Source of the DNA: JAHEYF01 sp045805185
GTDB lineage: Bacteria > Bacteroidota > Bacteroidia > B-17B0 > Aurantibacillaceae
Direction: 5' to 3'
DNA length: 16,494 nucleotides
Assembly: GCA_045805185.1 (NCBI GenBank)
Contig: JBJMLS010000068.1
Span: forward strand, 1-16,494
Below the pieces are notes generated by a model. That model saw only the letters and a list, made by a program, of their open reading frames with translations, was not told where the DNA came from and did not search any database. A program made the translations under genes and the position numbers. Each line of letters opens with the position of its first letter. Position 1 is the stretch's first letter. Of the stretch, positions 6,702 through 11,832 are shown in pieces.

Positions 6702-8807
6702 ATGATAAAAAAACTACTACAGCTTATCCTGGGACTGGCGCTTACCTTTCCTCTTACAGCTCAGCAAAGCAAAACCGATTCATTGGTTTTATTAATCCGG
6801 GGCTCAAAAGAAGATAGTGGAAAAGTGAATGCTCTTAATGCGCTTGCCTGGATAAAGAAAAATAGTGATCCTGATACTGCATTCCACCTTTCGAACTCAG
6901 CATTGAAACTTTCCGATAAGCTGGCCTTTTCCAGGGGCTCTGCCGCTGCATACTCAATTCTTGGCATTTTAAGTTCAAATAAAGGCGATTATGAAAAAGC
7001 CCTCGGGTATCATTTCCACTCTATCCGTTTAAAAGAAAAACTGAAAGATAGCCCGGGAATAGCAACATCGCTGGTATACGTAGGAGCTATCCATTCCGAC
7101 CAGGGGAAGTATCCTTCTGCAATGGAATATTATTTTAAGGCCCTGAAACAATTTGAAGTGGCTAATGACAAAAAAGGAATGGCGAATACGCTTAATAATA
7201 TCGGAAATGTTCATTACCTGCAGCAAATGTATGATAAAGCCCTGGAGTATTATACAAAAGCGCTTAAGCTGCGCAAAGCTATTGCGGACAAAACCGGAAT
7301 GGCCAAATCCTATAACAACATTGGCCTGATCTACGAGCAACAGGGAAAACTCCAGCTCGCACTCGATCATTATTTTAAATCGGTTGCGCTTAAAGAACTA
7401 GCCCGTGAAAAAAAAGGAATGGCTTATTCCTACAATAATATCGGCGTAATTTATGAAAACCTCCGCCAATTCGAAAGAGCCAATGAATATTTTTTTAAAT
7501 CGTTACGCTTGTGCCAGGAGCTGGATGACCGGTTTGGAATGGCGGTCGCCTTCAACAATATTGGAAAAATATACCTGAAGCAGAATAAATTTTCTCAGGC
7601 AAAAGACTACCTCAATAAAGGCCTTAGCGTTTCAAGAGAGATTGGCACGATGGAAGATATCCGCTCTTCTTATGAGGGTCTGGCAACAACCTATTCCAAA
7701 ACACGAAACTTTGAAAAGGCATTCCTGTACCAGGTGCTCCTCTCCGGGATAAAAGATTCCATTCTTAACGAAAAGAATGCGGAAATAGTTAAGGAAATGG
7801 ACGCAAAATACGAGACGGAAAATAAAAACAAAGAAATTCTCCTTTTAAATAAGGATAAGGTCCTTCAAAAAACAGAGACGCTCAAGCAAAAGGCAGAAGC
7901 GGAGAAACAGCAGGCTCAGCGGAATGCTTTTATTATCGGCTTCGTAGTCGCATTGATCATGGCTCTTTTCATTTATAAAGAATACAGGGAAAAACAAAAA
8001 GCGACAGTTGAGATCATTCAACAAAAACAAATAATCGAAGAGAAGAACAAAGATATTACTGACAGTATAAAATATGCAAAGCGAATACAGGAAGCAATCT
8101 TTCCCCCAGATGATATGGTTAAGCGCTTGTTACCGGAATCATTCGTTTTGTTTAAACCCAAAGATATTGTAAGCGGGGATTTTTACTGGGTAGAAGAAAT
8201 AAATAATTTTGTTTTTTTTGCTGCCGCTGACTGCACCGGACATGGAGTTCCTGGCGCTTTTATGAGCATAGTAGGTTTTAACCTCCTCAAACACGCCATA
8301 AACGAACACCTTAAGTTCAAGCCTTCTGAGATCCTTGATCAGGCTAACAAGGATCTGTCGGAGACGCTGCGCCAGACTTTAGAGGAATCCGCAGTAAAAG
8401 ACGGAATGGATATCGTTTTGTGCAGGCTCAACCGCAGCGCTATGAAACTTGAATTTGCCGGTGCGAATAATCCGCTATACCTGTTGCGTGACAATAAACT
8501 CAGCATCCATCCGGGAGACAAGCAGCCTGTGGGCGCCTTTGTGGGAGAAGACCTGAAAAAATTCACAAACCATTCACTTGACCTCCTTCCGGGCGACCAG
8601 ATCTATATCTTTACAGATGGTTATGCTGACCAATTTGGCGGACCGGCAGGAAAAAAATTCAAGTACAAGCAATTTGAAGAATTGCTAATTGACATTAGCC
8701 ACCAGGAAATGGCTGAACAAAAAAACACCTTAGGCAGGGTTATTGAAAGCTGGAAGGGAAATCTTGAGCAGGTGGACGATATTCTTATTATCGGGATCAG
8801 GGTTTAA
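6702..8807 (+). CDS. TPR receptor with SpoIIE/PP2C-type phosphatase domain (paralogue 3)
   Basis: A 701-residue third copy: signal peptide MIKKLLQLILGLALTFPLTA with likely cleavage after A20, eight TPR units with the core position recurring every 40 residues (48, 88, 128, 168, 208, 248, 288, 328), coiled coil (360-407), transmembrane helix (409-425), coiled coil with EEKNKDITDSIKYAKRIQ (446-463), and a SpoIIE domain (478-701). Motifs are intact: SGDFYW D493, AADCTGHG D510, DGMD 567-570, FTDG D639, VDD 691-693. The ATG is well placed before the signal peptide. It is separated from paralogue 2 by 162 bases with no gene, no strong terminator and no exact TAnnTTTG box, so it may be read through from upstream or have its own weak promoter. 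Its last 40 bases of coding sequence are nearly identical to those of paralogue 2. It converges with the ABC-F gene downstream (95 bases apart). Confidence 0.9.
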   Translation: MIKKLLQLILGLALTFPLTAQQSKTDSLVLLIRGSKEDSGKVNALNALAWIKKNSDPDTAFHLSNSALKLSDKLAFSRGSAAAYSILGILSSNKGDYEKALGYHFHSIRLKEKLKDSPGIATSLVYVGAIHSDQGKYPSAMEYYFKALKQFEVANDKKGMANTLNNIGNVHYLQQMYDKALEYYTKALKLRKAIADKTGMAKSYNNIGLIYEQQGKLQLALDHYFKSVALKELAREKKGMAYSYNNIGVIYENLRQFERANEYFFKSLRLCQELDDRFGMAVAFNNIGKIYLKQNKFSQAKDYLNKGLSVSREIGTMEDIRSSYEGLATTYSKTRNFEKAFLYQVLLSGIKDSILNEKNAEIVKEMDAKYETENKNKEILLLNKDKVLQKTETLKQKAEAEKQQAQRNAFIIGFVVALIMALFIYKEYREKQKATVEIIQQKQIIEEKNKDITDSIKYAKRIQEAIFPPDDMVKRLLPESFVLFKPKDIVSGDFYWVEEINNFVFFAAADCTGHGVPGAFMSIVGFNLLKHAINEHLKFKPSEILDQANKDLSETLRQTLEESAVKDGMDIVLCRLNRSAMKLEFAGANNPLYLLRDNKLSIHPGDKQPVGAFVGEDLKKFTNHSLDLLPGDQIYIFTDGYADQFGGPAGKKFKYKQFEELLIDISHQEMAEQKNTLGRVIESWKGNLEQVDDILIIGIRV

Positions 8808-8902
8808 CATGAGGCTCCCGGCCAAGAGACAATTCTTATTTCCGGTTTGATAATAGTAAACAACCTCTGTTTAACTCTCCTCCTGCTTCTGTGTTGAAAA
8901 TA

Positions 8903-10525
8903 TCAGGCAGTGATCCCGTAAAGCTCTTCCCGCATCCTTTTCACATCTTCACTGGCAAGAAATTCATCGTAAGAGCATTTCTTATCAATGATTCCATTCG
9001 GGGTAAGCTCTATAATGCGGTTGGCGGCAGTCTGCGTTAATTCATGGTCATGCGAGCTGAACAATACTGTTCCTTTAAAATCACGCAAGGCATCGTTCAA
9101 CGATATGATCGCCTCAAGGTCGAGGTGATTGGTAGGCTCGTCCATGATCAGCAGGTTGGCGTTGGCCAGCATCATGCGGCTCATCATGCAGCGTACTTTT
9201 TCACCTCCTGAAAGGACTTTGCAGCTCTTCAATGTTTCCTCTCCTGTAAACAACATTTTCCCGAGGAAACCGCGGATATACGTTTCGTCTTTGTCCGTCG
9301 AGTATTGACGCAGCCAGTCGATCAGGTTATAATCCAGATTGAAGTATTTAGCATTCTCATTCGGCAAATAAGATTTGGTAATGGTTGTCCCAAAGCGATA
9401 AGTTCCGGTATCCGCTTTCTGTTCTTCATTCAGGATATCGAACAGAGCAGTAATGGCCAGGTGATTTTTCGCTACGAAAGCGATCTTATCTCCTTTGATC
9501 ACATTAATGTTGGCTTTGCTGAACAGAACGCCATCCGCATTTGATTTGCTTAAATTTTCGACGTGCAGAAGCTGGTCGCCTGCCTCGCGCTCCATTTTCA
9601 GGATGATACCCGGATAGCGGCGGTTACTTGCCGGGATCTCATCGATGGTCAGCTTTTCCAGCAATTTCTTACGGCTGGTAGCTTGCCGCGATTTACTCGC
9701 ATTCGCGCTGAACCGTGTAACGAAATCCTGTAATTCTTTCCTTTTATCCTCAACTTTTTTATTCTGATCGCCGCGTTGTTTCAAAGCAAGCTGGCTCATG
9801 TGGTACCAGAAACTGTAATTACCGCTGTACGTCTGCAGTTTTCCAAAATCAATATCGCAAATGCTGGTACATACCGCGTCTAAAAAGTGACGATCGTGGC
9901 TGATCACGATCACCGTATTCTCAAAATCAGCCAGGAAATTTTCCAGCCAGGTGATCGTTTCAACATCAAGGTCGTTTGTTGGCTCGTCCATCAGGAGGAT
10001 ATCGGGGTTCCCGAACAAAGCCTGCGCAAGCAGCACCCGCACTTTTTCCTTACCGGTAAGATCCTTCATATAACGGGAATGGTACTCTTCGGAAACACCG
10101 AGTCCGCTTAACATATTTGCAGCGTCGCTTTCGGCGTTCCAGCCATTCATATCGGCAAACTCACCTTCAAGCTCAGAAGCGCGCAATCCATCAGCATCAT
10201 TGAAATCAGGCTTTGCATAAATCGCATCCTTTTCTTTTATGATCTGCGCCAGTTTTTTATTTCCTAGAATAACGGTATCAATTACGGTATGCTCATCGAA
10301 TGCAAAGTGATTCTGGCTGAGCACGCTCATGCGCTGACCGGGAGTAATGTGTACCGATCCTTTGGTAGGTTCAATTTCACCTGAGAGGATCTTCATAAAA
10401 GTAGATTTACCCGCGCCATTCGCGCCGATAATTCCATAACAATTGCCTGGGGTGAATTTTACATTCACTTCATCGAACAACACGCGCTTTCCGTACTGCA
10501 GGCTGATGTTTGTAACTGTGATCAT
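8903..10525 (-). CDS. ybiT: ABC-F family ATPase, YbiT type (ribosome-associated)
   Basis: Soluble protein of 540 residues with two fused ABC ATPase domains and no membrane segments. ABC-F proteins bind the ribosomal E site and modulate elongation. NBD1: Walker A GANGAGKST (34-42), Walker B DILLMDEPTNDLD (175-187), switch histidine H210. The inter-domain linker (about 240-300) contains RFSANASKSRQATSRKK, typical of YbiT-like proteins. NBD2: signature LSGGEK (438-443), Walker B NLLIMDEPTNHLD (457-469), H492. Two motifs are degenerate: the NBD1 signature reads LTGKEK (156-161) and the NBD2 Walker A position reads VAKNHLAIT (351-359), lacking the P-loop lysine. The frame is open upstream to 10651, but the MITVTNISLQYGK start at 10525 matches the family N-terminus and lies just downstream of a promoter. 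Single gene, divergent from the coiled-coil gene and convergent with the receptor cluster. The YbiT assignment rests on recalled similarity. Confidence 0.93.
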   Translation of the reverse strand: MITVTNISLQYGKRVLFDEVNVKFTPGNCYGIIGANGAGKSTFMKILSGEIEPTKGSVHITPGQRMSVLSQNHFAFDEHTVIDTVILGNKKLAQIIKEKDAIYAKPDFNDADGLRASELEGEFADMNGWNAESDAANMLSGLGVSEEYHSRYMKDLTGKEKVRVLLAQALFGNPDILLMDEPTNDLDVETITWLENFLADFENTVIVISHDRHFLDAVCTSICDIDFGKLQTYSGNYSFWYHMSQLALKQRGDQNKKVEDKRKELQDFVTRFSANASKSRQATSRKKLLEKLTIDEIPASNRRYPGIILKMEREAGDQLLHVENLSKSNADGVLFSKANINVIKGDKIAFVAKNHLAITALFDILNEEQKADTGTYRFGTTITKSYLPNENAKYFNLDYNLIDWLRQYSTDKDETYIRGFLGKMLFTGEETLKSCKVLSGGEKVRCMMSRMMLANANLLIMDEPTNHLDLEAIISLNDALRDFKGTVLFSSHDHELTQTAANRIIELTPNGIIDKKCSYDEFLASEDVKRMREELYGITA

Positions 10526-10544
10526 TAAAAAAAATTTAAGTCTG

Positions 10545-10577
10545 CAAAGATAGGCAATTCTTACCAAAGCGGCGCAA
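10545..10577 (-). promoter_or_regulatory. Promoter of the ABC-F gene
   Basis: Read on the minus strand: TTG (10577-10575), 22-base spacer, TATCTTTG (10552-10545). This matches the Bacteroidota consensus TTG-N17-23-TAnnTTTG exactly. The -7 element ends 20 bases before the ATG at 10525, giving a short A-rich leader. It lies inside the upstream in-frame extension, so it also argues against any start before 10525. Confidence 0.7.
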
Positions 10578-10745
10578 GTCAGAAGGCTCTTAACAAGATT
10601 TACGGATTTCCGGTCACAGGATAGCGTTTTTCTATTGATCATATATAGCATTTTGATCCTAAGAAGAATTGAATAGGACTCATTTTAGAGCAGAGTGCAG
10701 GGACGATTATTATGTTAAAATAATACCCGGTCGTAGGAGATTTTT

Positions 10746-10753
10746 TATATTTG
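10746..10753 (+). promoter_or_regulatory. Promoter -7 element of the small coiled-coil gene
   Basis: TATATTTG at 10746-10753 is an exact TAnnTTTG match, 22 bases before the ATG at 10776. No TTG or TTTG is found at the right distance upstream, so only half of the promoter is supported. Confidence 0.45.
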
Positions 10754-10775
10754 CCTTATCCTAAATTAAAGATCC

Positions 10776-11069
10776 ATGGTAATGCGAAGCGGCTCAAGGC
10801 AGGAATTTTTCCGGGGTTTAAACAAACGCGGTGAGGAGGCAAAAATCAATAAGCCTGCCGACAAGCAAAAAATCGATGATCTGCAGGAGGCGCTTAAATC
10901 GTCCCGTAATGCATGGAAGGACCAAATCCTGAAATTAAAAGAGGCGCAAAAACAGATCAAATACCTCCAAAGCGAGATCAAAAACCTGAAAGCAGATAAT
11001 GAAAACCTGAAAGAGGATCTCAGGCACCTTAAAGCTCAATTAAGAGCCGCCAGTAAGTCTCAGCCTTAA
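10776..11069 (+). CDS. Small basic coiled-coil protein, function unknown
   Basis: A 97-residue, highly charged soluble protein with no signal peptide or membrane segment. The N-terminus (1-28) is basic (SRQEFFRGLNKRG). Residues 30-92 form a long helix of coiled-coil type: I61, L64, I68, L71, N75, L78, L82, L85 and L89 follow strict a/d heptad spacing, with an asparagine at one core a position as in parallel dimeric leucine zippers. A dimeric rod with a basic end is the plain reading; DNA binding is possible but unproven, and no named family was recognised. The start could be the ATG at 10776 or the one at 10782. A TATATTTG -7 element upstream and consistent coding character support a real gene. 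It is divergent from the ABC-F gene. Confidence 0.7.
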   Translation: MVMRSGSRQEFFRGLNKRGEEAKINKPADKQKIDDLQEALKSSRNAWKDQILKLKEAQKQIKYLQSEIKNLKADNENLKEDLRHLKAQLRAASKSQP

Positions 11070-11076
11070 GCTTATT

Positions 11077-11163
11077 TTATTTCAACAATTTCACTCGTCG
11101 CATTGATCTTCCGTCAATGACCTTCATCATGAAAATACCTGATCCGGAACAGGTAATAATTTC
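11077..11163 (-). pseudogene. Remnant of a T9SS C-terminal sorting domain
   Basis: On the minus strand a 28-codon open tail reads GSGIFMMKVIDGRSMRRVKLLK and stops at 11079-11077. It fits the end of a T9SS type A sorting domain, pattern SG.(Y/F)..K..DG......K..K; the intact gene at 11833 ends in SGFYFIKISDGQKQFTAKFVRE. The frame is closed by a stop at 11166-11164 and has no start able to give a secreted protein, so only the last part of the domain remains. The rest of the gene is lost. Confidence 0.5.
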
Positions 11164-11203
11164 CTATAATGTCGGAACTTTATAATGAGCAAAATTTAAT
11201 AAA

Positions 11204-11674
11204 ATGAGATCATTAATCGGCATTTACGACTCACATCAGGAAGCACTGGATGCCATAAAAGAACTGAAAAAAGACAATTTCCCCGTTGAACAGCTTTCAT
11301 TGGTAAGCAAGAACGAACTCACGATCGACCATATTCACATTCGGGATAACAGACCGATCGAATCTTTGGGACTAGGCGTTGGAATGCTTGTCGGTCCTAT
11401 CGTTGGCGTTCTCACAGGTATTGGTGTCTTTTCAATTCCCGGCCTTGGATTTTTATACGGTACCGGGGCAATTGCCGGAGCGCTTGCCGGGCTTGACTTC
11501 GGGATCATGGGCGGAGGATTGGTTTCTATTTTTACCGCTTTAGGCATTAAAGGAGAATATTCAGTGAAACATGAGGAACACCTGAAAGAAGGAAAAACTT
11601 TATTGATCGCCGAAGGAACCGAAGAGGAAGTTGAACATGCGAGGACTTTTCTGAATGAGAATGTGTTGGTTTAA
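11204..11674 (+). CDS. YflT/GSP17M-like general stress protein with glycine-rich membrane segment
   Basis: A 156-residue protein. Residues 1-40 (SLIGIYDSHQEALDAIKELK, then FPVEQLSLVSK) resemble the small alpha/beta domain of YflT/GSP17M-like general stress proteins, in which a helper-like fold precedes a membrane hairpin. Residues 54-115 are hydrophobic and very rich in glycine (GLGVGMLVGPIVGVLTGIG, then GAIAGALAGLDFGIMGGG), probably two closely packed helices of glycine-zipper type. The soluble C-terminus (116-156; EEHLKEGKTLLIAEGTEEE) has the family pattern in which an acidic helix and a short strand close the fold. The exact biochemical role is unknown; such proteins are commonly stress-induced. 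No TAnnTTTG box is found upstream; TATAATG at 11181 is a weak alternative. A possible weak terminator follows at 11697. The family call is from general similarity only. Confidence 0.75.
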   Translation: MRSLIGIYDSHQEALDAIKELKKDNFPVEQLSLVSKNELTIDHIHIRDNRPIESLGLGVGMLVGPIVGVLTGIGVFSIPGLGFLYGTGAIAGALAGLDFGIMGGGLVSIFTALGIKGEYSVKHEEHLKEGKTLLIAEGTEEEVEHARTFLNENVLV

Positions 11675-11696
11675 GAATTTCCAGCCACTTATCAAC

Positions 11697-11729
11697 TAAG
11701 TCCTGCCACTTATTCTTTTTGTCTTTTTT
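11697..11729 (+). terminator. Possible weak terminator after the stress-protein gene
   Basis: Five-bp stem TAAGT (11697-11701) / ACTTA (11708-11712) with a 6-base loop, followed by two T-runs (11715-11720 and 11723-11730). The stem is short and A/T-rich; the T-rich tail is the better part of the evidence. Confidence 0.35.
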
Positions 11730-11746
11730 TCATAGGATATTTACTT

Positions 11747-11754
11747 TATATTTA
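11747..11754 (+). promoter_or_regulatory. Possible promoter -7 element of the first propeller gene
   Basis: TATATTTA at 11747-11754 differs from TAnnTTTG at the last base. A TTTG lies at 11718-11721, but the 25-base spacing is longer than usual. The leader to the ATG at 11833 would be about 75 bases. Confidence 0.25.
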
Positions 11755-11832
11755 TACCATCCACCATGTGCCTGTTACGCGTTCGCGTGATAGAGGCTTT
11801 AATCAATTGTATCAACTTAAAAATTAAAGCTT

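Noticed and set aside
2122..8807. The TPR-SpoIIE genes as a phage-defence cluster
   Set aside because: TPR proteins occur in defence systems, but signal peptides, a transmembrane helix and intact phosphatase motifs fit receptors, and no nuclease, toxin or mobile element is nearby.
8857..8873. Stem-loop TAAACA/TGTTTA between the convergent genes as a bidirectional terminator
   Set aside because: Only six A/T-rich base pairs and no T-run on either strand.
11682..11714. Direct repeat GCCACTTAT, two copies, as an attachment site or iteron
   Set aside because: Only nine bases, two copies, and no integrase or replication gene in the window.
11777..11788. Short palindrome ACGCGTTCGCGT in the leader of the first propeller gene
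   Set aside because: Five-bp arms are easily found by chance and nothing else supports an operator here.
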